A stretch of DNA of 28,931 bases from a candidate division KSB1 bacterium (lineage in GTDB: Bacteria; Zhuqueibacterota; JdFR-76; DREG01): NCBI GenBank assembly GCA_022566355.1, contig JADFJB010000054.1, forward strand, positions 1 to 28,931, written 5' to 3'. Numbering within the stretch: the first letter of the stretch is position 1; the number at the start of each line of letters is the position of its first letter. Both the position numbers and the translations under genes were made by a program. The notes under the pieces are model-generated. The model made no database searches. It worked only from the letters and a program-made list of their open reading frames with translations, and was not told the origin of the DNA. Shown here one piece after another: positions 1 through 6,991 of the stretch.

Positions 1-475
1 GGTCATGGGAAGAGGCCAGAGAAATTCCTCGCGGAGCCGACTCAAAACGCGTCCATACCGAGTACAAACGGTCGCGGAAAGGACTCGCAGGGGCTGGATC
101 CACAGCCAGGGTCGGAAATTGAGGATCGTTGGATATCTCGGCTACAAAGGCCGGCAGCGAAGTGGTGCGACCGCCATCGCTTGAAGTGACCGCCCAAATG
201 CGTCGGGTCTCCAGCAGACGACTATGAGTCCAGGGCGCGAAGTCATACAAAGTAAAAGCCACGGTGCCATCTGATAGTACCACCGGAATCCCCGCCTGAT
301 GAACCAGGTTGGTTGGATTTATTAAGGTCGGATCTGAAAAGGTCCTCCCTTGATCGGTCGAGTGACTCAGGATAATCGGGTGGTAATGGTATTTCGTCGT
401 TTCTGTCTTGGGTCGGAAAGATTGGGTGGCAATCGCATAGATGGTGCCGGAAGACGGACCGTCGGTATGATCCAC
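1..475 (-). CDS. BNR/Asp-box (sialidase-like) protein, internal fragment
   Basis: An uninterrupted minus-strand frame runs off the window edge and is closed on its 5' side by a stop at 479-481, with no start codon near it. It reads as a secreted exo-alpha-sialidase or BNR-repeat beta-propeller. An early stretch is 'DGPSSGTIYAIA', followed by a good Asp-box, 'STDQGRTFSDP' (about 335-361), and a weaker one, 'SSDGGRTTS' (about 165-190). Proteins of this type bind or cleave glycans outside the cell, but catalytic residues cannot be judged from this piece. The first 120 bases are about 58% GC, well above the AT-rich DNA further right, and the homology stops abruptly at about 470. The fragment may therefore come from another replicon or organism, or mark an old rearrangement. 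Confidence 0.55.
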   Translation of the reverse strand, partial: MDHTDGPSSGTIYAIATQSFRPKTETTKYHYHPIILSHSTDQGRTFSDPTLINPTNLVHQAGIPVVLSDGTVAFTLYDFAPWTHSRLLETRRIWAVTSSDGGRTTSLPAFVAEISNDPQFPTLAVDPAPASPFRDRLYSVWTRFESAPRGISLASSHD

Positions 476-914
476 TGGTCAGAATATTTTTTTCGATCAG
501 CGTCGATTTTAAAATCTATATTTTTCTGCTCATCCCATCCGGATAGGTCCCAGGTTATTCTCATATGTGGTTTAAGCATTACTTTAAATCCCAGCTCTTT
601 GGCAAAACGCACCACTTTAAAACTACCCTCGATGGTCTCACCATACCACTGCCCCCGGTACGTAAGAATGATTTTACTTTCAGAGTATTTCTATATGTAA
701 AAGCCTCCGGGATGACGGCTATCCATTTAGCGTTCGAAGGCAAAATATTTTCAACCATTTCCTCTGTGATGGGTGGTTCACCGGGTCCGTCAAAAATGAC
801 TCCTTTTATTTTACCTGTAGCTTTACCTTTTAATGAATCATCAATCGTAGTGCTCGGACAATTAGTTGAAATAAAAACCAGGGTTAATAAAATGGTAATA
901 TTTAGACTTTTCAT
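466..914 (-). pseudogene. GH113-like TIM-barrel glycosidase remnant, frameshifted and 3'-truncated
   Basis: The ATG at 914 opens a protein with a hydrophobic leader ending near a Cys ('LVFISTNC', possibly a lipoprotein). It continues with 'KGVIFDGPGEPPITEEMVE' and 'NAKWIAVIPEAFTY', then must change frame to give 'GQWYGETIEGS' and 'AKELGFKVMLKPHMR'. This order is typical of the N-terminal third of GH113-like beta-mannanase/TIM-barrel proteins (my recognition of the family pattern). Adding one G to the five-G run at 652-656 restores one frame through 'LRTGGQWYGE'. Similarity ends at about 465-480, where the GC-rich BNR fragment begins, so the remaining barrel and its catalytic acids are absent. 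It is either a decayed gene or an intact gene damaged by a sequencing indel and a false join. Confidence 0.55.
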
Positions 915-1108
915 TCTTTTAACTCTTTCAAATGTTGGATCCCGCCTCATCTACTATTATTTGCCGAGAAACCCGTCATCAATCGAGCCCAGGGCGATAT
1001 TTCTCTATCGTGAACCTTTTTCGAAGTCATTGCCGAAATTTTGATATTGGGATTTTTGTTGGCAAATGTTCGCCCCTTAAAAGCCTAATTGTATCTCAAT
1101 TAGCAAAC

Positions 1109-1768
1109 TCATAAATATTTATCTATGACTGATTTAAAAGAGGTATAATCCTTCTTCCCAATCATATATTCTCTTATTATCCCATTTTTATCAATTATAA
1201 CTGTTAATGGGCGAAAGGTTTCTAAGTCAATCCATTTTTCCGATGCAAAACTGCCAACAATCGTTGGGCTTTCTATCTTTTGGACAAATTTCATAATTCG
1301 TTCTCTATTTTCATCGCTCAGAGCGATTACCCATACCTTGTCGGGGTGGTCGGATTCAATCCTTTTTAGATGGGGAAACTCCTCTATACAAGGAGGACAA
1401 TATGTTCCCCAAAAGTTTAGTAAAATTACTTTTCCGGCGAAATCTGATATCTTATATGTGCTGTCTTTTCTCACATCTATAAAATCGAAATCATAAACTT
1501 TTTGTCCAATATTTTTATGCACTTTTGCAATGGAACTGACTATTGGCTTTAGAGGAAAATTGGTCATATAAATGAGAGCACCTAATACGACTGACAGGAT
1601 AAATAATGGTGTTCTTAAAGCCCACTTTTTCAGTCGCGATGTGAATGTTTTTTTAGATAGAAGCCAATCGGTGAAAATGACAATTGCAAACAAAGGAATC
1701 ATCAACCAATTTCCATATGAATTGAAGAATGATGCATTTTCACTAATAAAAAAAGCTAAATATTCCAT
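1109..1768 (-). CDS. TlpA-type membrane-anchored thioredoxin
   Basis: A 219-residue thiol-disulfide oxidoreductase. Two hydrophobic segments (about 20-36 and 52-70) lead into a periplasmic thioredoxin fold. The redox motif is WGTYCPPC, with Cys124 and Cys127, and the conserved cis-proline lies in 'FRPLTV' (Pro187). TlpA/ResA-family proteins reduce disulfides outside the inner membrane, classically to keep CXXCH cysteines of apocytochrome c reduced. That fits the c-type cytochrome encoded about 0.5 kb upstream on the same strand, but the 0.5 kb gap argues against one tight operon. The double membrane anchor is less usual than the single anchor of classic TlpA. The ATG at 1768 has an AGGAAA-like ribosome site. 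Substrate is inferred. Confidence 0.85.
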   Translation of the reverse strand: MEYLAFFISENASFFNSYGNWLMIPLFAIVIFTDWLLSKKTFTSRLKKWALRTPLFILSVVLGALIYMTNFPLKPIVSSIAKVHKNIGQKVYDFDFIDVRKDSTYKISDFAGKVILLNFWGTYCPPCIEEFPHLKRIESDHPDKVWVIALSDENRERIMKFVQKIESPTIVGSFASEKWIDLETFRPLTVIIDKNGIIREYMIGKKDYTSFKSVIDKYL

Positions 1769-1784
1769 CGTTCTAATTTCCTAG

Positions 1785-2279
1785 TTAATAATTAGATCAG
1801 TTTTATTAATGTGAGCATTTTTAGAAATGCTTGCCAACGGTTTCGTATATGTCTTGTAGTGGTTCTAGAACCGCAAACTTGCCAATTTGCAATGAAGTTT
1901 ATTTATATTAAATTGCTCGTATTTAATACTAATCCCGCTAAAAAGGATGTAAAAGAATAAACTTAGAAATAAATATATGACCAAAATTCTTCATAGCCAT
2001 ATTCTGTTTTTATGTAAATAACGAGGCCAGTGTTTGATTTTAGATTGGTTAACAAATCAATCTGAATAATGATTCCAAGAATACCTGAATAAAATGGAAT
2101 ACAAAAGCCTATGTATAACTATTTTGAGAAAATAACGTTTTATCCGCCCTTTATGGAAAAGTTTTGTCTGAGGCGGACATCCTGACAGCACACAATATCC
2201 TCAACAGAAATAATCCAATATTTTTAACATTTACTCCCTTTGATGACTGATAGATAGTTTCAGTGTTCATACTGATCAT
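1785..2279. other. Intergenic region, AT-rich, with a 12-bp palindrome
   Basis: No convincing gene is seen. It holds a perfect palindrome GGTTCTAGAACC (1861-1872), closely followed by AACTT/AAGTT arms around 'GCCAATTTGCAA' (about 1877-1899). TTGCCAAC (1831-1838) is the reverse complement of GTTGGCAA at 1058-1065, so short inverted copies bracket the thioredoxin gene. The rest is plain AT-rich sequence. The palindrome could be an operator for the thioredoxin gene that starts at 1768, but nothing proves it. Confidence 0.4.
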
Positions 2280-3044
2280 TTATTCTTTTTCCAGTGCCTC
2301 GAGTTTCTTTTTCACAAAAGGATTTGGCTGTAATTCCATTACTTTTTCATAGTTTTGCTTCGCCAATGCTTTATCACCTTTCGTCGCATAGAGCTCCGCT
2401 AAGGTAAAGTAACTCAGGAAAGATTTAGGATAATGATCGATATTCAATTTAAGTATTTCGATTGCTTCTTCACTTTGATTTTGCATTGCCAGTTGACTGG
2501 CAAGCCGGGTCAATACATTTTCCCGAAAATCGTAAACAAAACCGCCGTAATAACGTTCCCGCAAATCATGGTATTTCGTGATAGCAGCTTGTATACCTTC
2601 TTCAGAAACGATTGCCGCCAGCACCTCTTCAAGCGTTTGCGGCAGATTCTGACCATGGTGACAGGTTGTACAATTGACTTCAATGGTTTTCTCTCTACCC
2701 AATTTGGTCATATATTGGCTGTTAATTTCTTTGGTCATCTTGAGCATAAACCGGGCAATTTCTTTGGTCTCTTTTTCATCTGCAGGAAAATCGAATTCCG
2801 AAAGCGGCATCCCTTCTTCACCCACATGGCAATGCTGGCATCGCACACCCAGCGCCCTGGTAAAGCCTTTCATATTTTCGATAAGTTCATTGGTGGCTAT
2901 ATCTTTTGGAAACACCTGCAAGTTTTTCAATTCTTTTGGCGGGAACTGGGCATGAACATTAGCTGTGCCGAATAATAAGACCAATAAAATAAATGCCAGG
3001 ATTTTCCTCCATGTTTGTCTTTCGTTTATTTCAGACTTTGTCAT
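2280..3044 (-). CDS. Periplasmic di-haem c-type cytochrome (reaction-centre cytochrome-like) with TPR tail
   Basis: The ATG at 3044 is preferred over the further in-frame ATG at 3083, because AGGAG stands seven bases before it. The 254-residue product has a signal peptide ending near 'ANVHAQ'. Two CXXCH haem sites follow: CQHCH at 69-73 and CTTCH at 125-129. The spacing and 'LKNLQVFPKD' context match the photosynthetic-reaction-centre cytochrome c subunit-like family, common in non-photosynthetic FCB bacteria and acidobacteria. The last 70 or so residues look like TPR helices ('SFLSYFTLAELYATKGDKAL'), suggesting a protein contact. It likely carries electrons in the periplasm; the partner is unknown. 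The neighbouring TlpA-like and DoxX-like genes fit a redox context. Confidence 0.85.
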   Translation of the reverse strand: MTKSEINERQTWRKILAFILLVLLFGTANVHAQFPPKELKNLQVFPKDIATNELIENMKGFTRALGVRCQHCHVGEEGMPLSEFDFPADEKETKEIARFMLKMTKEINSQYMTKLGREKTIEVNCTTCHHGQNLPQTLEEVLAAIVSEEGIQAAITKYHDLRERYYGGFVYDFRENVLTRLASQLAMQNQSEEAIEILKLNIDHYPKSFLSYFTLAELYATKGDKALAKQNYEKVMELQPNPFVKKKLEALEKE

Positions 3045-3178
3045 GAAAAACTCCTTTCTTTTGTAATTTGGATACAAAATCAATTAGTGATTTGTAACAT
3101 TAAATATTGTGAAGTTAATTTCAATCGTTAGTGATAAGATTTCTTCTTAAAGTGGATATTGTTAGTATTCTTTCTCAG

Positions 3179-3562
3179 CTAAGCTGCTTTTTCTTTTCTG
3201 AAATAGATTAAAGTTGAAAGAAAAACAAGGAAAATTCCGGGACGAATAAGTTCTGGCGCTTGATTATTGAAAAGATGAGTCATGGCAGCGCCTAACATAA
3301 CTACGACTAAAAGCATAACAGCATATCTTGTGAATTTAGGAATTGACAATAGGATAGCTGCAATTGTTTCAACAGCGCCAATAACAAGATAGAAGTTGTT
3401 TGGATAGCCCCAATCAAGAAATTTTTGCTGCCATACTTCTCCTGCCAAAAATTTTCCACTTCCTGCGGCCAAAAATAACAAAGCAAGAAGAATTTGAAGG
3501 ACCCATAATAAGATCGTTTTTAATTGAACATTCCTTAATTTAATATTTAAAATAATTTTCAA
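3179..3562 (-). CDS. DoxX-like integral membrane protein
   Basis: A 127-residue protein with four hydrophobic helices and the DoxX signature 'LLALLFLAAGSGKFLAG' in the first, followed by 'VIGAVETIAAILL'. DoxX/DoxD relatives are small inner-membrane proteins linked to quinone or thiosulfate redox chemistry and oxidative stress, but most, including this one, have no assigned reaction. No strong ribosome site precedes the ATG at 3562. A perfect dyad lies about 32 bases upstream (3594-3609), and an AraC-type regulator is the next gene upstream on the same strand, so local regulation is plausible. Confidence 0.75.
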   Translation of the reverse strand: MKIILNIKLRNVQLKTILLWVLQILLALLFLAAGSGKFLAGEVWQQKFLDWGYPNNFYLVIGAVETIAAILLSIPKFTRYAVMLLVVVMLGAAMTHLFNNQAPELIRPGIFLVFLSTLIYFRKEKAA

Positions 3563-3593
3563 TAATATAGCAAAGTAATTTACCTCAATCGCT

Positions 3594-3609
3594 CCACTTT
3601 CTAAAGTGG
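3594..3609. promoter_or_regulatory. Perfect dyad upstream of the DoxX-like gene
   Basis: CCACTTT-CT-AAAGTGG has two 7-base arms and a 2-base spacer. It sits between the AraC-type regulator and the DoxX-like gene, about 32 bases before the latter's start, where an operator would be expected. It lacks a T-run and is short for a terminator. Role inferred. Confidence 0.35.
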
Positions 3610-3685
3610 CACTAAATTATTTTTTATGAAGGTTAAGTTTTATTTTGCTAATTGGTAGGACGATGAAATTGAAGGGTAAAGTAAT

Positions 3686-4822
3686 TTATTGATTAACCCT
3701 TTTGAATTGAGAAGGTGTCATCTGTGTATTTTTCTTAAATGCCCGGTTAAATGCGGTCTTACTATTAAAGCCAACGGAAAAAGCGATAGAAAGGATGGTT
3801 TCATTTGTTGCAGAATTACACAGCTTATGTTTTGCTTCATCCACTCGATAAGTATTAATAAAATCAAAAAAATTCATTTTGTATTGTTCATTTATCACTT
3901 GAGAAAGATTGTATGGCTGAATAGACAAGTTCTTAGCCAACTCATTCAATTTTAGTTCGCTATTGTGATAGGGTTTAGATCCGGCCATATAATCTGCAAG
4001 AAGGGTTTTGTATTTAATCCTGTTTTCAGTTGTCAAGTGAGAATTTTTATATTTGTCATCGGAAAAGTGTAGAAGAATATTTTCTGAAATTATCTCAGGA
4101 TTAATTAGCGTTTTGAAAGCAATGGCATGAATAAAAAAAGTTATAATAAGTGCAAAGACTAATCTTATCTGTTCACCATAAGAGTAATAAATACCCGAAA
4201 TTAAAAGTAAAAAATAGAGAAGCATCAGCGAAAGAAAAATTGTATATCCTTTTAGTAAATATTTAAACCACCGGTTACTGATTTCCTTCAAATTTGAACG
4301 GGTTTGTTTTAGTACTTGAGCCAGGTTCTTGATTGATTTCAGGATCATCATATTGTAAAAAAGCATGTGTAAAAATCGAACAAAAAACAGCAAGTAAATA
4401 GCAATTCGCATGTTTTTGGGATAATTGGATATGATAAATTCCATTTTAGCTGATACACTCTCTGCTAAAAAAGAAAGAGCAAAAAGTAATATTAACAACG
4501 AAGGGATAAAATGAACAAAATATTTTATCGGGGTAAAGTTTCTTTTAAATGAAACTTCTGCATAAAGATATAACAAAGGTCCATAAAGAAAAGGGATTGT
4601 TTGTAACCCGATATATAGCGGGAATGAAATCGACAGGTTGTAGTATTCTACTGATAAATACCTTACAACATTGAAGGAAAGTAGAAGTAACAAAAAAGCC
4701 AATATCCGATTTGCTCTTCTGTTGCCCAGTTTGTGAATGAATAAAACAAAGGCAAGGAAAAATCCCTGCAAGGCTCCAAAAGATAAAACGATAATCCACA
4801 TATTCTTTAAACCGATACTCAA
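3686..4822 (-). CDS. Membrane-embedded AraC-family transcriptional regulator
   Basis: A 378-residue protein. The N-terminal 235 or so residues hold seven or eight hydrophobic helices and no obvious ligand domain. The C-terminal 100 or so residues form an AraC-type double helix-turn-helix ('LNELAKNLSIQPYNLSQVINEQ', then 'ETILSIAFSVGFNSKTAFNRAF' and 'TPSQFK'). This 7TM-AraC architecture is frequent in Bacteroidota and relatives and is thought to sense a membrane or envelope signal while the DNA-binding domain stays in the cytoplasm. The listed start is TTG. An ATG seven codons in (4801) is an equally credible start, since neither has a strong ribosome site. The dyad at 3594-3609, just past its 3' end, is a possible target. 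Confidence 0.85.
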   Translation of the reverse strand: MSIGLKNMWIIVLSFGALQGFFLAFVLFIHKLGNRRANRILAFLLLLLSFNVVRYLSVEYYNLSISFPLYIGLQTIPFLYGPLLYLYAEVSFKRNFTPIKYFVHFIPSLLILLFALSFLAESVSAKMEFIISNYPKNMRIAIYLLFFVRFLHMLFYNMMILKSIKNLAQVLKQTRSNLKEISNRWFKYLLKGYTIFLSLMLLYFLLLISGIYYSYGEQIRLVFALIITFFIHAIAFKTLINPEIISENILLHFSDDKYKNSHLTTENRIKYKTLLADYMAGSKPYHNSELKLNELAKNLSIQPYNLSQVINEQYKMNFFDFINTYRVDEAKHKLCNSATNETILSIAFSVGFNSKTAFNRAFKKNTQMTPSQFKRVNQ

Positions 4823-5223
4823 AAACCTTAAGGTTCACACATTATTTTCTAGCTCTGGCTGCATGTTTAACATCACAAACAGGATAATATATTGAAACCG
4901 AATTCCTATGTTTAATGTACATGCGCAATTGAAGAATGATAATAGTAAAATACCAGCCCAATGTGGTATTCCGATACATTGTCAATAATTATTTATTAAC
5001 CCGATCTATTCATACGGCACACAGTTTATGAAACGGACCATTTAGTTGCTTTATTTTGAATTGAAATTAAGAATTAATTGGCTACTTTTACAAGAAATGG
5101 AATAAAATGGATTTTAATTTTTTTAAACGTCCAAAACTCATTTATCAAGCTTAGAAATGTTCGTTATCAAAAATAAAATATTATTAACCGTGACATTATT
5201 CAAAACAAAGATTAAAAACCAAC
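4823..5223. other. Divergent intergenic region
   Basis: This AT-rich gap separates the minus-strand AraC gene from the plus-strand thioesterase operon and must hold both promoters. Imperfect dyads include AATACC (4949-4954) with GGTATT (4965-4970). I see no convincing gene, RNA or clear promoter consensus. Confidence 0.4.
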
Positions 5224-5670
5224 ATGGCATATGAATTCAAACTAAAAAAGTTGGTTGAGTTTGCAGAAACGGATGCGGCCGGAATCTTGCATTTTTCGAA
5301 TTATTTTCGTTTCATGGAGCTTACCGAACATGCGTTTTTCAGATCGTTAGGTTTTTCGGTGCATGGTGGAACCAGACCCAGGATTGGCTGGCCAAGGGTG
5401 CATGTAAAATGTGATTATCTCAAACCACTCAATTTTGAAGACCTGGTTGAAATACAGCTTTTGGTTAAACAGAAAAAAAGTAAAGCAATCGAGTATCAAT
5501 TTATTTTTCGCAAAATAAGTAATGGTTCTGCTCCATTGGAGGTTGCGCGAGGAACCATGACGGCAGTTTGTATTGGCTTTGATGAAAATGGAATGATTAA
5601 AGGAGCAATCCCGATTCCGGATGAAATATCAAGGTTAATAGAATCTGCACCACAAGAACTATTCGAATAG
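5224..5670 (+). CDS. Hotdog-fold acyl-CoA thioesterase (4HBT/YbgC-like)
   Basis: A 148-residue single-domain hotdog protein. The N-terminal 'FAETDAAGILHFSNYFRFME' is the 4-hydroxybenzoyl-CoA thioesterase/YbgC signature, with the Asp and Tyr positions of that active site present. It should hydrolyse an acyl- or aroyl-CoA thioester in the cytoplasm; substrate is unknown. It is the first gene of a four-gene plus-strand unit, and the next gene begins nine bases after its stop behind a good ribosome site. Since the last gene of the unit is an acyl/aryl-CoA ligase-like enzyme, activation and hydrolysis of the same CoA ester, or editing of a wrong product, is a reasonable inference. Confidence 0.85.
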   Translation: MAYEFKLKKLVEFAETDAAGILHFSNYFRFMELTEHAFFRSLGFSVHGGTRPRIGWPRVHVKCDYLKPLNFEDLVEIQLLVKQKKSKAIEYQFIFRKISNGSAPLEVARGTMTAVCIGFDENGMIKGAIPIPDEISRLIESAPQELFE

Positions 5671-5679
5671 GAGTTAGTT

Positions 5680-6225
5680 ATGACGAATTCAAATCCTGGA
5701 CTTCTCTGGTTAGTATTTGCATTAATGACTGTGATCAATTGGGGGCTGTACGGTGTTTTTCTCCATAACGGTCAAACCGCAATGGCAGATCCTGTCAATG
5801 GACGTTACAAAGCCTTTTTCTACGTTGGGGTTGCTTATGTAGTCATAGCGATTATTGGTTCGGTCATCATGCTGATGATTAACGGTTCGAATTGGTCCTT
5901 TCCGATGAAAGGGATTACATGGTCGGTGATAGCCGGCGTGGTCGGCGCAATAGGCGCTTTCTGCGTGTTGTTGGCTTTTGGCGCGAAGGGATCTCCAATC
6001 GTGGTTATGTCGATTATCTTTGCCGGCGCACCTATCGTCAATGCAATGACTGCATATCTTACGCACCCTCCTCCTGGTGGGTTAAGTAATTTCCGCTGGC
6101 AATTCATTGTGGGAATATTGCTGGCAGCGATTGGCGGTTGTCTGGTTACTTTGTATAAACCAGGGCCTGCAGCCAATGTAAATCCACAGGTTTCGAATGT
6201 CACAAGCATGGAAGACAAAAAATGA
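5680..6225 (+). CDS. DMT/EamA-like integral membrane protein
   Basis: A 181-residue protein with about five hydrophobic helices: 'LLWLVFALMTVINWGLYGVFL', then near 48-66, 80-103, 107-121 and 140-156. The Trp-Gly-Leu-Tyr-Gly turn in helix 1, the Gly-rich helices and 'GAPIVNAMTAYL' resemble one half of a drug/metabolite transporter (EamA) protein. Full members have ten helices, so this may work as a dimer or as a small sensor. The start is supported by AGGAG seven bases upstream. Its stop overlaps the next ATG (ATGA), showing translational coupling. Substrate unknown; possibly the acid handled by the flanking thioesterase and ligase. Confidence 0.65.
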   Translation: MTNSNPGLLWLVFALMTVINWGLYGVFLHNGQTAMADPVNGRYKAFFYVGVAYVVIAIIGSVIMLMINGSNWSFPMKGITWSVIAGVVGAIGAFCVLLAFGAKGSPIVVMSIIFAGAPIVNAMTAYLTHPPPGGLSNFRWQFIVGILLAAIGGCLVTLYKPGPAANVNPQVSNVTSMEDKK

Positions 6226-6983
6226 AAATTGAAAGTTCAAAATGGATTTTTAGCTCGATCTTTGTACTTGCAGCTATCCTTAACCATAATGGCTGTCAAA
6301 GTTTGGATGATCAAAGTTTGATCAAAGAGGATTTGAAAAAGGAGGCACTCGTTGCTGCAGATTCCATGGAGGTGCCACAAGAACTTGACCCACGTTTGAG
6401 TGAATCCACTGCCAGGGTCGCAGAATTAGAAAATCGACTGGAGAATTTAATCTCAGTGCTGGAAGAAAAGGAGAAAACTTTAATCTTCCGTGAAAATAAG
6501 TTATCAGAACTTGATCATTCTTTGGATGAAAAAGCAGCAATATTAGCTGAAAAAGAGATGGCTGTGAGAAGACTGGAAACCATGTCCTGGATTATTTTGG
6601 CAATTGGGTTGTTTGGCATGGTTGCTGGTTTTGTGGTCATAAGACACTACTTCAAAAAACAGGCAAGCCTGGACTCGGTGGTTGAGGTTAATGATCCAAT
6701 CGAACCTGTTAAGTCTGATTTAAAATCTGAAGATAAAAAAGAAATAAAAGCTACTGTTGTGGGTAAGAAGCCAACTCAAACGAGAAAGAGGCAAGTGACA
6801 GCGGCAAAGCCTAAACCTAAAACTGTGACGAAACCGATAGCCGAGTCCAAGCCTAAACCTAAGACTGCGACGAAGTCGAAAACGGAATCCAAACCCAAGA
6901 CGAAACCTAAAGTTGAACCTAAGCCAAAACCCAGGACAAGAAAAACAACCCCTTCAACTAAAAAGAAGTCAACAGACGAATAA
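6222..6983 (+). CDS. Coiled-coil membrane protein with Lys/Pro-rich tail
   Basis: A 253-residue protein I cannot assign to a named family. Visible parts in order: a hydrophobic leader with a Cys at 25 (lipobox poor, 'NHNGC'); an acidic region; a heptad-rich coiled coil (about 60-118, many Glu, Leu, Lys); a clear transmembrane helix (about 121-141); and a strongly basic low-complexity tail (about 170-253) of KPKPKT-type repeats. Two 14-residue units, encoded by 42-base DNA repeats at 6807 and 6849, are nearly identical. The tail resembles histone H1-like or nucleic-acid or polyanion-binding tails. It is translationally coupled to the DMT-like gene by ATGA and ends nine bases before the CoA ligase. 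Topology and function are open. Confidence 0.6.
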   Translation: MKIESSKWIFSSIFVLAAILNHNGCQSLDDQSLIKEDLKKEALVAADSMEVPQELDPRLSESTARVAELENRLENLISVLEEKEKTLIFRENKLSELDHSLDEKAAILAEKEMAVRRLETMSWIILAIGLFGMVAGFVVIRHYFKKQASLDSVVEVNDPIEPVKSDLKSEDKKEIKATVVGKKPTQTRKRQVTAAKPKPKTVTKPIAESKPKPKTATKSKTESKPKTKPKVEPKPKPRTRKTTPSTKKKSTDE

Positions 6984-6991
6984 TTTAACTT

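Noticed and set aside
350-1114. Plus-strand open frames of 60-159 codons in the first 1.1 kb
   Set aside because: They lie opposite the BNR and GH113-like minus-strand frames, which carry recognisable motifs; the plus-strand translations show none.
1830-1900. Integron attC site beside the thioredoxin gene
   Set aside because: GTTGGCA does not meet the GTTRRRY core and no integrase is present; kept only as a low-interest flanking-repeat observation.
5722-6218. Minus-strand frames of 114 and 127 codons opposite the DMT-like gene
   Set aside because: Antisense shadows; the plus-strand frame has helix periodicity, a ribosome site and ATGA coupling.
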